Positions 25,015-35,129 of a stretch of 46,973 nucleotides of DNA are shown piece by piece. A model generated the notes under the pieces. That model saw only the letters and a list, made by a program, of their open reading frames with translations, had not been told where the DNA came from and did no database searches. The stretch is taken from NCBI GenBank assembly GCA_021298835.1, contig JAJTHG010000020.1, positions 1 to 46,973 of the forward strand. Reading direction: 5' to 3'. The position numbers and the translations under genes were made by a program. Each line of letters starts with the position of its first letter. Within the stretch, counting starts at the first letter, position 1. Source of the DNA: Gemmatimonadota bacterium (GTDB lineage: Bacteria; Gemmatimonadota; Gemmatimonadetes; Gemmatimonadales; Gemmatimonadaceae).

Positions 25015-28000
25015 ATGCCTCGACTCCTGCTCCTGCTCGCCGTACTGGGTCTGACGACGGGCGCCACCGCACAGCCCCCCGTACCACCGAACACGGCCGC
25101 CGACCGGTTGCTCGACCGCCTGCTCGGCTCGTGGCGCCTGACCGGTACGGTGCGCGGTGACTCGGTCACGTACCACGGCGTGGCCCGCCGCACGCTGCAG
25201 GATCGCTTCGTCGAACTGCACCTGCTCGATGCCGCGACACCACCGGGCTACGAGGCGCGCATCGCGATCGGCGCCGACACGACGCGCGGCGGCATCCTGG
25301 CACACTGGCTCGACAGCTTCGGTGCCGCGTACTCGGTGCCCGCCGGCAGCGGGTCGGTGCGGGGCGACACGCTGCAGTTCACCATCGCGTACCGCGACGC
25401 CCCCTTCCGGGACACGTTCGTCTTCACGGCTGGCGGCACCTGGACCCTGCATATCGAATCGCGCGACCCGCGCGGGCGGTGGCGCACGTTCGCACGCTAC
25501 GACGCGCGCCGGGACCCGCCGCATGGCACCGCGATCCCGCCGGTGCCGGGCACGGCGCGACCGGTCGCGACCCTCGAGGTCGTGGAGGTCGCGCCCGGTA
25601 CCGGTCCCGCAGTGCGGCCCGGCCAATGCCTCGCCGTGCACTACTCGGGATGGCTCACCGACGGGACGCGCTTCTCCACCACGCGCGATTCTGCCACCGA
25701 CGGCCGCCCGCGCCCGCCGCTCGTCTTCCCGCAGGGGGTGCGGCGCGTCATCGCGGGCTGGGACGCAGGGTTCGAGGGCATGCGGGTCGGCGGCCGGCGA
25801 CGGCTCATCATTCCGTACCCGTTCGCCTACGGCGAGGCGGGGCGGCCGCCCGTGATCCCGCCGCGGGCGACCCTGACGTTCGACGTGGAGCTCGTCGGCG
25901 CGGCCGACACGCTCGCAATGCGCGAGGACGGCGGCCGGTATCCCGGCTGCGCGCCGTGGGGCGACACGACGCGCCACGCACCGCCCCCGGGCTGGAGCGA
26001 GGTCTCGGGGCCCGGCGTCGTCGGGCGCCTGCTGCGCTACCGCGACTGGCCGGCGAAGGGGCTCAAGCCGCGGCACGTGGACGTCTGGTTGCCGCCGGGC
26101 TACGACGTGGACCACGCCGCGCGGTATCCGGTGGTGTACCTGCACGACGGGCAGAACCTGTTCGATCCCGCGACGGGCTACGGCGGGCAGGAGTGGGGAT
26201 TCGACGAGGTGGTGACGGCGATGGTGCAGGACGGGCGGTTGCAGCCCGCGATCCTCGTGGGTCTCTGGAACACCCCGGATCGCTGGCGCGAATACCTGCC
26301 GCAGCAGCCGGTGGCCGGCCTGCGCGCCGTCGCCACGGGCATCGGCGGACGCGTGGACGTCACCGAGCCCTGGCTCGGCGACACCTACCTGCAGTTCCTC
26401 GTGGACGAGGTGAAGCCGCAGGTGGATCGCGCGTTCCGCACGAAGCCGGACGCCGCGAACACGTTCGTCATGGGCTCGTCCATGGGCGGGCTGGCGTCGC
26501 TCTACGCCATCAGCCGGCATCCGACGGTCTTCGGCGGCGCGGCGGCGATCTCGACGCACTGGCCCGCGGCCGACGGGGCCACGATCCCGTGGTTCGCCGC
26601 GCACCTGCCGGATCGCGCCACGCATCGCGTGTGGATGGACCACGGCACGACCACGCTCGACTCGCTCTACCCGCCGCTGCAGGCCCGCATGGACGCGGCA
26701 TTCCGCGCTGCGGGATGGCAGGCCGGGACGCAGTTCGTCTCGCGCGCCTATCCCGGCGCGGCCCACGACGAGCGCTCATGGCGTGCGCGGCTGCATGAGC
26801 CCCTCGCCTTCCTGCTCGGCCCCGGACTGCCCCCGCCCGCCGCGGCCGACTCGGCGCTGGTCGGCCGGCTGCTGCTCGCCGAGGACCGCCGTGACGCGGC
26901 CGATCCCGCCATCGCGGCGGGGCTCGCGCACCCCGATCCCCGAATCAAGCGCCTCGCGCGGCGCGCGCGCGGACGGATCACCGACGCCGCCTTCGCCGCG
27001 CGCGACTCGCTGCCGCCGGCGACGCCGGCGACGTGGTGGCCGGAGCCGTCGTGGCGGCTGCGGTGGCGCGCCCTGCGCGCACCGCAGGGCACGTGCGACC
27101 CGCTCCGCGCGGCTCTCGCCGACAGCGCGTGGGCCGTACGGCTGCGCGCGATGGACCTCGCCGACTCCACCTGCGCCGGCGACGCCGCGTTCGTCGCCGC
27201 GCTCGAGGGCGCGGTGGACGCGCTGCCTCCGGACGCCTCCCGCCGCACGGCCGGCGGCGTCTCGTGGCACGCCGCGGCCCACGCGATCGTCGCGCTCGCA
27301 CGGGTCCGGCCCGCCGCGGCCCGCACGCGGCTGCCGGCGCTCGTGCGGCACCGCCAGTGGCAGGTCCGCGCCTACGCCGCGCGTGCCGCGGGGCTGCTGG
27401 CCGACACCGCCACGCTGCGCACGCTCGCGGGCGATCGCGACGACAACGTCGCCGAGGCGGCGATCGAGCGTCTGGCCGCGCGTACCGGGCATGCGGACGA
27501 CGCGATCTTCCTGCAGGCGATCGCGCGCGACGGGGCACAGGTCGTTCGCGCCGCGGCGACGGCATTGGCCGGCTCGCCAGACCCGCGCGTCCCCGCGGCC
27601 GCCTCGGCGGCCTTCACCCGCTGGGTCGAACGCCGCAACGCCTCGGCCCACGACGCGCGCCGGGCACTCCTCAAGGCCGCCGGACGGCCCGCCTCCGACG
27701 ACCGCCCCCCCGCGCCGACGGTGACGCTGCCCGCGCGCGCCGTCGCGCTCGCACTCGGCGAGGACGTGCGCCTGCGCGTGACCCTGAGCGAGGCGAGCGG
27801 CGGCGGGAGCTTCACGGTGAAGCTGCGTGGCGACCTCGCGCCGATCATGGCCGCGCGCATCCTCGCGCTGGCCGAGTCGGGCTACTACGACGGCACCACA
27901 TGGCACCGTGTGGAGCCCGACTTCGTCATCCAGGGCGGCAGTCCCGGGGCCAACGAGTACGTGGGGCTCGCGAGCTTCCTGCGCGACGAACTGGGCACGC

Positions 28001-28209
28001 TGCCGCACCCGCGCGGCACCGTCGGGATGAGCACGCGGGGGCACGACACCGGCGACGCGCAGTGGTTCGTGAACCTCCGCGACAACCGCCGGCTCGTGCG
28101 CGACTACACCGTCTTCGGCGAGGTCACCGACGGTATCGCGGTCGTGGACGCCGTGCTCGAGGGCGACGTGATCGCCCGCATCCGCCCGCTGCCGCCGGGA
28201 CTCCCCTGA
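25015..28209 (+). CDS. Exported FKBP - esterase - HEAT - cyclophilin fusion protein
   Basis: One uninterrupted 1064-residue protein with signal peptide (MPRLLLLLAVLGLTTGATAQ). Domains in order: a lipocalin-like beta region (about 30-170, LLGSWRLTGTV); an FKBP prolyl isomerase (183-294) with CLAVHYSGWLTDGTRF, RVIAGWDAGFEGM and FAYGE, keeping most pocket aromatics but with Ser in place of the usual Asp after TRF; a serine esterase of the EstD/Fes type (338-602) with YLHDGQNLFD, nucleophile GSSMGG (Ser489), Asp542 and His584; HEAT-like helical repeats (about 613-905); and a cyclophilin (933-1060) with TTWHRVEPDFVIQGG and NRRLVRDYTVFGEV, keeping Arg, Phe and Gln of the active site. Probably a periplasmic folding factor joined to an esterase; the joint role is unknown. 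ATG 25015 is chosen for the signal peptide. Confidence 0.85.
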   Translation: MPRLLLLLAVLGLTTGATAQPPVPPNTAADRLLDRLLGSWRLTGTVRGDSVTYHGVARRTLQDRFVELHLLDAATPPGYEARIAIGADTTRGGILAHWLDSFGAAYSVPAGSGSVRGDTLQFTIAYRDAPFRDTFVFTAGGTWTLHIESRDPRGRWRTFARYDARRDPPHGTAIPPVPGTARPVATLEVVEVAPGTGPAVRPGQCLAVHYSGWLTDGTRFSTTRDSATDGRPRPPLVFPQGVRRVIAGWDAGFEGMRVGGRRRLIIPYPFAYGEAGRPPVIPPRATLTFDVELVGAADTLAMREDGGRYPGCAPWGDTTRHAPPPGWSEVSGPGVVGRLLRYRDWPAKGLKPRHVDVWLPPGYDVDHAARYPVVYLHDGQNLFDPATGYGGQEWGFDEVVTAMVQDGRLQPAILVGLWNTPDRWREYLPQQPVAGLRAVATGIGGRVDVTEPWLGDTYLQFLVDEVKPQVDRAFRTKPDAANTFVMGSSMGGLASLYAISRHPTVFGGAAAISTHWPAADGATIPWFAAHLPDRATHRVWMDHGTTTLDSLYPPLQARMDAAFRAAGWQAGTQFVSRAYPGAAHDERSWRARLHEPLAFLLGPGLPPPAAADSALVGRLLLAEDRRDAADPAIAAGLAHPDPRIKRLARRARGRITDAAFAARDSLPPATPATWWPEPSWRLRWRALRAPQGTCDPLRAALADSAWAVRLRAMDLADSTCAGDAAFVAALEGAVDALPPDASRRTAGGVSWHAAAHAIVALARVRPAAARTRLPALVRHRQWQVRAYAARAAGLLADTATLRTLAGDRDDNVAEAAIERLAARTGHADDAIFLQAIARDGAQVVRAAATALAGSPDPRVPAAASAAFTRWVERRNASAHDARRALLKAAGRPASDDRPPAPTVTLPARAVALALGEDVRLRVTLSEASGGGSFTVKLRGDLAPIMAARILALAESGYYDGTTWHRVEPDFVIQGGSPGANEYVGLASFLRDELGTLPHPRGTVGMSTRGHDTGDAQWFVNLRDNRRLVRDYTVFGEVTDGIAVVDAVLEGDVIARIRPLPPGLP

Positions 28210-28212
28210 GCG

Positions 28213-29777
<1,565 letters not shown>

Positions 29778-29791
29778 TGAACGGGCCCGGC

Positions 29792-29810
29792 GACCCGGCG
29801 GGGCCGGGTC
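29792..29810. terminator. GC hairpin between convergent genes
   Basis: GACCCGGC (29792-29799), loop GGG, GCCGGGTC (29803-29810): a perfect 8-bp stem with a 3-nt loop. It lies midway between the stops of LPOR (29777) and the TPR protein (29838), the expected place for a bidirectional terminator. There is no T tract. Confidence 0.45.
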
Positions 29811-29837
29811 ATCGGGTCACGGATGTACCGAGCCGCG

Positions 29838-30710
29838 TCAGCCGCCGGCCAGCTTTCGTCGCGCGTTCGGCCGCGTGAACGCCGCCGGCGGGTTGTGGCC
29901 CCCGGCCTTGTCGTAGGCGAGCTGGTAGTACCGCTTCGCCTCGTCCGCCCGCCCCTGCGCCGCGAACGTCTCGGCCAGCAGGTAGTGGAAGAACGGGTCG
30001 TTCTGGTTCCCCTGCGCCGCGAGCGCCGCCGTGAGCTTCGCTTCCGCCGTGGCGTAGTCCTTCAGGTAGAGCGCCACGTAGCCCTCGAGATAGGGCAAGA
30101 AGCGCCGCTGCGGCATCGCCATGACCGTGTCTCGCTCGAGCCATTCCTTCGCCTTCGCGACGTGCCGCGCGGCCGCCCGCCGGTCACCGCGTCGCGCGGC
30201 CAGCCGGGCGAGCGCGTGCTCGGTGCGGTACTCCCAGAGGGACGCCGGGTTCTTCTTCGGCTCCGGCTCCTTGAGCCCCAATTCGCGGCCCAGCCGATAG
30301 TAGCGCTCGGCGGTCTCGAGGTCGCCGGCATCGATGCAGACGCGCGCCGCCTCGTTGGCCATCTCGCCCTGCTGGTAGAAGGCGTTCAGGGGTTCGGCCT
30401 GCTCGCGCGTCCTCCAGTAGGCAATGACCTGCTCCTCGAGCCGCGCCGCATTGGCGCAGTCGCCGTCGAAGGCGAACGACATCGCCATGGCGCGCTGCGC
30501 CTGCGCGCGGGCCGCATCGTCCGGGGCACCGGCGACGAGCGCCTGGAAGATCGCACGGGCCTCGGTGGTCCGGCCCTCGCTGTCGAGGCGACTGGCCTGG
30601 CGGAGACTGTCCGCGCGGGGCGAGCGGGGGGCGTTGCCCTCGGGGGGCTGTTGCGCCTGCACCGCCGCGGCGACGAGGGACGGCAGGAGGACGAAGGCAA
30701 TACGATGCAT
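29838..30710 (-). CDS. Secreted TPR-repeat protein
   Basis: A 290-residue exported protein from ATG 30710 (MHRIAFVLLPSLVAAAVQAQ). It is helical throughout with TPR-type pairs: GRTTEARAIFQALVAGAPDD, AGDLETAERYYRLGRELG, LKDYATAEAKLTAALAAQG, and AETFAAQGRADEAKRYYQLAYDKAGG. TPR arrays bind other proteins, so this is probably a periplasmic scaffold. No enzymatic motif. It converges on LPOR and diverges from the small lipoprotein at 30821. Confidence 0.8.
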   Translation of the reverse strand: MHRIAFVLLPSLVAAAVQAQQPPEGNAPRSPRADSLRQASRLDSEGRTTEARAIFQALVAGAPDDAARAQAQRAMAMSFAFDGDCANAARLEEQVIAYWRTREQAEPLNAFYQQGEMANEAARVCIDAGDLETAERYYRLGRELGLKEPEPKKNPASLWEYRTEHALARLAARRGDRRAAARHVAKAKEWLERDTVMAMPQRRFLPYLEGYVALYLKDYATAEAKLTAALAAQGNQNDPFFHYLLAETFAAQGRADEAKRYYQLAYDKAGGHNPPAAFTRPNARRKLAGG

Positions 30711-30820
30711 GGCGTGGGAGGGGTGGAGGCCGCCGGACCCGCCGACGAGGCCGGCGGCCGGCCGGTGCTGCACGATAACGTTCGTGAACGCTCGGCCGCT
30801 GCCGGACGTAGCTTGTGGCG

Positions 30821-31378
30821 ATGCGTCGCCTCGTGCCCTTCATCTTGTCGGCGGCCGCCTGTGCCGGGCCGGAGCTTCCGCCCCCGGGGGGCACGCCGCG
30901 CGCCGACTCCGCCTTCGCGGCGGTGCAGGCGCGGGGCGCGGAGGTCATGGGCGTCGATCAGCAGGCCGCGACCCACGTCTTCGAGGACCTCGCGGACGGC
31001 GGCCGGATCCTCTTCACGGCGAACGATGCGTCGGATACGAGCGCGGTCCGGACGATCCAGGCCCACCTGCGAGCGCAGGCCACCGCCTTCGCCGCCGGCG
31101 ATTTTTCGGGTCCCGCGCGGGTGCATGGCCGTGCGGTGCCCGGGACCGACGTCATGGCCGCCCGGCGGCGTTCGATGCGCTACGACGCGTCGGACCGGCC
31201 CGACGGCGGCGAACTCCGGATCGTCGCGACCGACCCCGAGGCGCTCGCCGCGGTTCGGCGCTTCCTGCAATTTCAGCGCGAGGACCATCGCGCCGCGGGC
31301 CACGAGAGCCATGATGCGGCGATGGACCACGCCGCGCACATGCGCGCGGGCCCGATGCCGGGAGCCAGAATGCCGTGA
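30821..31378 (+). CDS. Small lipoprotein of a conserved, misnamed family
   Basis: A 185-residue lipoprotein (MRRLVPFILSAAAC). After a linker comes a conserved core: RGAEVMGVDQQAATHVFEDLADGGRI, VRTIQAHLRAQATAFAAGDFS, VHGRAVPGTDVM, and ALAAVRRFLQFQREDH. I recognise this core from a widespread bacterial family sometimes labelled aspartate carbamoyltransferase with no real similarity to that enzyme; its function is unknown. The His-rich end (HRAAGHESHDAAMDHAAHM) suggests metal binding. ATG 30821 is preferred to GTG 30815. It lies 100 bp before the second VPS10 gene. Confidence 0.65.
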   Translation: MRRLVPFILSAAACAGPELPPPGGTPRADSAFAAVQARGAEVMGVDQQAATHVFEDLADGGRILFTANDASDTSAVRTIQAHLRAQATAFAAGDFSGPARVHGRAVPGTDVMAARRRSMRYDASDRPDGGELRIVATDPEALAAVRRFLQFQREDHRAAGHESHDAAMDHAAHMRAGPMPGARMP

Positions 31379-31481
31379 GCCCACCACCGCACGACAAGGC
31401 CGCCGCCCTCCCCGCGACACGACCGGCCCGTTCCAGCGCACGACCGAAGTCCCGTTGATGCCCCTCTCACCGCACCACGCC

Positions 31482-34400
31482 ATGCCACGCGCCGCACACC
31501 TCCTGCTTCCGCTCTGCGTCCTCGGTGTCACCGCCGTGCACGCCCAGCCGCGCCGCCCCCAGCCCCCGACGGGGGGGACGAGCGCGGCCCTCGACACGAC
31601 GGACTTCCGCGCCCTGAGTTGGCGCAACGTCGGCCCCACGCGCGGTGGCCGCGCCGTCACCATCGCCGGCATTCCCTCGCAGCCGCTCACGTATTTCGGC
31701 GGCACGACCGGCGGCGGCCTCTGGCGGACCGACGATGCCGGCATCAGCTGGCGCAACATCTCCGACGGCTGGTTCAAGTCGGGCTCCATCGGCGCCGTGG
31801 CAGTGGCCGCGTCCGACCCGAACGTGCTGTACGTCGGCACCGGCGAGCACCCGATCCGCGGCCAGTCGTCGTCCTACGGCGTCGGCATGTACAAGAGCAC
31901 CGACCAGGGGCGTACGTGGCGCCCGGTCGGCCTCGACGCGACGCGCCAGATCTCGGCCGTGCGCATCCACCCCGACGACCCCGACGTCGTGTACGTCGCC
32001 GCGCAGGGCGACCGGTGGAAGGGCTCGGCCGACCGCGGCATCTACCGCACGACCGACGGCGGCAAGTCGTGGACGCTGGTCCTCAAGGGCGAGAACGCCA
32101 CCAGTGGCGCGAGCGACCTCTCGATGGACGCGACGAACCCGCGCATCCTCTACGCCGCTTTCTGGGATCACCAGCGGATGCCGTGGCAAGTGCGCTCGGG
32201 CGGCCCGGGCAGCGGCATCTGGAAGTCCACCGACGGCGGCGACAGCTGGACGCGCCTGACCGACGGGCTGCCCACCCTCATGGGCAAGATCGGCGTCAGC
32301 GTGTCGCCGGCGAACCCGGACCGCGTGTACGCGATCGTCGAGGCCGAGCGCGGGGGGCTCTACCGGTCGGACGACGCGGGCCGCACGTGGCGGCGGCTGA
32401 GCGAGGACCGGCTGATCCAGACGCGCTCGTGGTACTACATGAAGGTCTATGCGGACCCGCAGAACGCCGACGTCGCGTGGATCACCAACGCCCCGGTCCT
32501 CAAGACGATCGACGGCGGACGCACGTGGAGCGTGGTGCCGGCGACGCACGGCGACAACCACGCGATCTGGATCAATCCGCGCGACTCGCGCTACGTGGCC
32601 AACGCCAACGACGGCGGCCTGTCGGTCTCCCTCGACGGCGGCCGGTCGTGGAGCACGCAGGACAACCAGCCGACGGCACAGTTCTATCACGTGACCGTGG
32701 ACGACGACTTCCCCTACAAGCTCTACAGCGGGCAGCAGGACAACTCGTCGGTCGTCATCCGCAGCCGCTCGACGCAGGGCGGTGGCATCGGCGCGCGCGA
32801 CTGGTGGCCGAGCGCCGGCTGCGAGAGCGCGAACATGGGGGTGAGCGCGAAGAATCCCCGCTACGTGTACGGCGGCTGCTACCAGGGGCTCATCAACGAG
32901 GTGGACCACGGCACGAACCTGAGCCGCACGATCATGGCCTACCCGGAGATGAACCTCACCGAGCCGACGGACAAGACGAAGTACCGCTTCAACTGGACCG
33001 CCCCGATCGTCGTCTCGCGGCACGACGACCGGGTGATCTACCACGGCGGCAACGTGCTCTTCCGCAGCGCCGACCGCGGCCAGTCGTGGTCGGTGATCAG
33101 CCCCGACCTGTCGAAGAACGACAAGGCGCGTCAGGGCTGGGGCGGCGCCCCCATCACGAACGAAGGGGCGGGCGGCGAGGTGTACGGCACGATCGTCGTC
33201 ATCGCTGAGTCGCCGCACGATGCGAAGACGCTCTACGTCGGCACCGATGACGGCGTCCTGCAGCTGTCCCGGGACGGAGGCGCGTCGTGGTCGCGGCTGC
33301 CGCTGCCGCCGGCCGACGGGCTCGTCAACGAGGTCGAGGTCTCGCCGCACGACCCGGCGACGGTGTACGTCGCCTTCCGCACCGACCGGCTCGGCGACAA
33401 CACGCCCCATGTCTTCCGCAGCGGCGACTATGGTCGCACCTGGACGCGGCTCGTCGCCGGCCTGCGCGACGGCGAGCCGGTGCGCGTGGTGCGCGAGGAC
33501 CCCGCCGTGCGTGGCCTGCTCTACGCCGGCACCGAGACCGGGGTGTACGTCTCGCGCGACGGCGGCCAGCAGTGGGAGCCGTTCCCGGTTCGATTCCCGG
33601 TGGTCCCGGTGACCGACCTCGAGGTGCGCCACGGTGACCTCGTCGCGTCCACCGAGGGCCGCGCCTTCTGGGTGCTCGACGACCTCTCGCCGCTCCGCCA
33701 GTGGGCGGACAGCGTGAAGGCGCAGCCGGCACATCTGTTCGCCCCGCGCACGACGGTGCTGCTCGAAGGGGGAGACGGCGGGTTCGACGGGCCGCCCATG
33801 GCCGGAGGCGGGAATGCGTGGCGTCCCGGGCGGAATCCGCCGAGCGGCGCCCGCATCTTCTTCCGCCTGGCGCAGGCCCCCGACTCGACGACCCCCGTCT
33901 CGGTGGAGTTCCTCGACGCCGCCGGGCAGGTCGTCCGGCGCCTCGCCTCGACCGGCCCCGACAACGGGCAGCGGCTCGCGGTGCGCGCCGGCCTCAACGC
34001 GGTGACGTGGAACTTCCGGCGTTCGCCGGTGACCTCGCTCCCGAACGTGCAGCTCTTCGGTGCCCCGTCGGGCGGCGGGGCGCGCGTGGGCCCCGGCCGC
34101 TACACCGTGCGACTCACCGTCGGGACGACGGTGCGGACCGCGCCGCTCGAGCTCGTGCGCGACCCGCGGCTCTCCGAGTACTCGCCCGCCGTGCTCGCCG
34201 CGCGCGACTCGATGGCGAACATCGTGGCCGGCCGCCTGGGCGAGGTGCACGACGCCGTCCTGCGCGTGCGGGACCTCAAGCAGCAGGTGACGAATGCCAT
34301 CGCACGCGCGACCGAGGCGGCCAACGCCGCTGCGATCCGCGGCGCCGGCCGCGCGCTCACCGGCAAGCTCGACGGCCTCGAGCCGCAGCTCACCACCAAG

Positions 34401-34664
34401 GCGGCGAACGGCCAGGACATCATCAACTACGCCAACGGTGTCAACGGCCAGATCGGCTTCCTGCTCGGCCAGATCGAGGGGAATCCCGCCCTGACCGAGG
34501 GGACGCGCGAGCGGCTGGTCGAGGTCGAGCGCAAGTGGGCGGGGCTCAAGCAGGTCCTCGAGGCGATCGAGCAGCAGGACATCCCGGCCTTCAACAGGCT
34601 GCTGCAGGACGGCAAGGTGGACGGGGTGCAGGTCAAGAAGGGGGCGACGACCCGCGTGATGTAG
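31482..34664 (+). CDS. VPS10/sortilin-type beta-propeller protein, secreted (second copy)
   Basis: About 1060 residues from ATG 31482, which gives the best signal peptide (MPRAAHLLLPLCVLGVTAVHAQ); an in-frame ATG at 31458 would add eight. Like the copy at 941-4183 it opens with FRALSWRNVGPTRGGR and carries many Asp-box turns (STDQGRTW, TTDGGKSW, STDGGDSW, SDDAGRTW, SADRGQSW, SRDGGQQW). It then has a C-terminal Ig-like part and a helical tail. The two differ enough to be old paralogues, not a recent duplication. Role unknown; the family may bind or process secreted peptides or glycans. Confidence 0.85.
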   Translation: MPRAAHLLLPLCVLGVTAVHAQPRRPQPPTGGTSAALDTTDFRALSWRNVGPTRGGRAVTIAGIPSQPLTYFGGTTGGGLWRTDDAGISWRNISDGWFKSGSIGAVAVAASDPNVLYVGTGEHPIRGQSSSYGVGMYKSTDQGRTWRPVGLDATRQISAVRIHPDDPDVVYVAAQGDRWKGSADRGIYRTTDGGKSWTLVLKGENATSGASDLSMDATNPRILYAAFWDHQRMPWQVRSGGPGSGIWKSTDGGDSWTRLTDGLPTLMGKIGVSVSPANPDRVYAIVEAERGGLYRSDDAGRTWRRLSEDRLIQTRSWYYMKVYADPQNADVAWITNAPVLKTIDGGRTWSVVPATHGDNHAIWINPRDSRYVANANDGGLSVSLDGGRSWSTQDNQPTAQFYHVTVDDDFPYKLYSGQQDNSSVVIRSRSTQGGGIGARDWWPSAGCESANMGVSAKNPRYVYGGCYQGLINEVDHGTNLSRTIMAYPEMNLTEPTDKTKYRFNWTAPIVVSRHDDRVIYHGGNVLFRSADRGQSWSVISPDLSKNDKARQGWGGAPITNEGAGGEVYGTIVVIAESPHDAKTLYVGTDDGVLQLSRDGGASWSRLPLPPADGLVNEVEVSPHDPATVYVAFRTDRLGDNTPHVFRSGDYGRTWTRLVAGLRDGEPVRVVREDPAVRGLLYAGTETGVYVSRDGGQQWEPFPVRFPVVPVTDLEVRHGDLVASTEGRAFWVLDDLSPLRQWADSVKAQPAHLFAPRTTVLLEGGDGGFDGPPMAGGGNAWRPGRNPPSGARIFFRLAQAPDSTTPVSVEFLDAAGQVVRRLASTGPDNGQRLAVRAGLNAVTWNFRRSPVTSLPNVQLFGAPSGGGARVGPGRYTVRLTVGTTVRTAPLELVRDPRLSEYSPAVLAARDSMANIVAGRLGEVHDAVLRVRDLKQQVTNAIARATEAANAAAIRGAGRALTGKLDGLEPQLTTKAANGQDIINYANGVNGQIGFLLGQIEGNPALTEGTRERLVEVERKWAGLKQVLEAIEQQDIPAFNRLLQDGKVDGVQVKKGATTRVM

Positions 34665-34709
34665 CGCGGGCCGTGCGGGAGGTCGCGGTGTCCCGCGTAT
34701 CTTGCGGCC

Positions 34710-35129
34710 GTGACCTCCCCCACCCCGTTCGAACAGCTCGGGGGCGCGGACGCCGTCCGCGCCCTCGTGGACCGCTTCTACGACCTCATGGACACCGCCC
34801 CCGAGGCGGCGGCCATTCGCGCCCTGCACGCGCGCAACCTCAAGGTGTCGCGCGAGAAGCTCACGATGTACCTGACGGGCTGGACGGGGGGGCCGCCGCT
34901 CTACGAACAGGCGTACGGGCATCCCCGCCTGCGCATGCGCCACCTCCCGTTCCCGATCGCCAGCCGCGAGCGCGACGAGTGGCTCTGGTGCATGGACCGC
35001 GCGCTCGACGGGCAGCCGATGCCGGACGAGGTGCGCGCCTTCCTCCGCGAGAAGCTCCACGCCCTCGCCGACCATATGCGCAACCGGCCCGACGCGCAGG
35101 TCGGGCCCGACGACCTCACCCCGGGCTGA
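34710..35129 (+). CDS. Truncated haemoglobin, group II
   Basis: A 139-residue 2-on-2 globin from GTG 34710. Family features: FEQLGGADAVRALVDRFYDLM with the B-helix Phe-Tyr, LTGWTGGPPLYEQAYGHP at the E helix, RMRHLPFPI with the proximal His, and DEWLWCMDRAL with the G8 Trp typical of group II. Such globins bind oxygen or nitric oxide in the cytoplasm. The last 14 bases overlap the convergent MATE gene. It starts 45 bp after the VPS10 stop, but a shared function is unlikely. Confidence 0.9.
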   Translation: MTSPTPFEQLGGADAVRALVDRFYDLMDTAPEAAAIRALHARNLKVSREKLTMYLTGWTGGPPLYEQAYGHPRLRMRHLPFPIASRERDEWLWCMDRALDGQPMPDEVRAFLREKLHALADHMRNRPDAQVGPDDLTPG

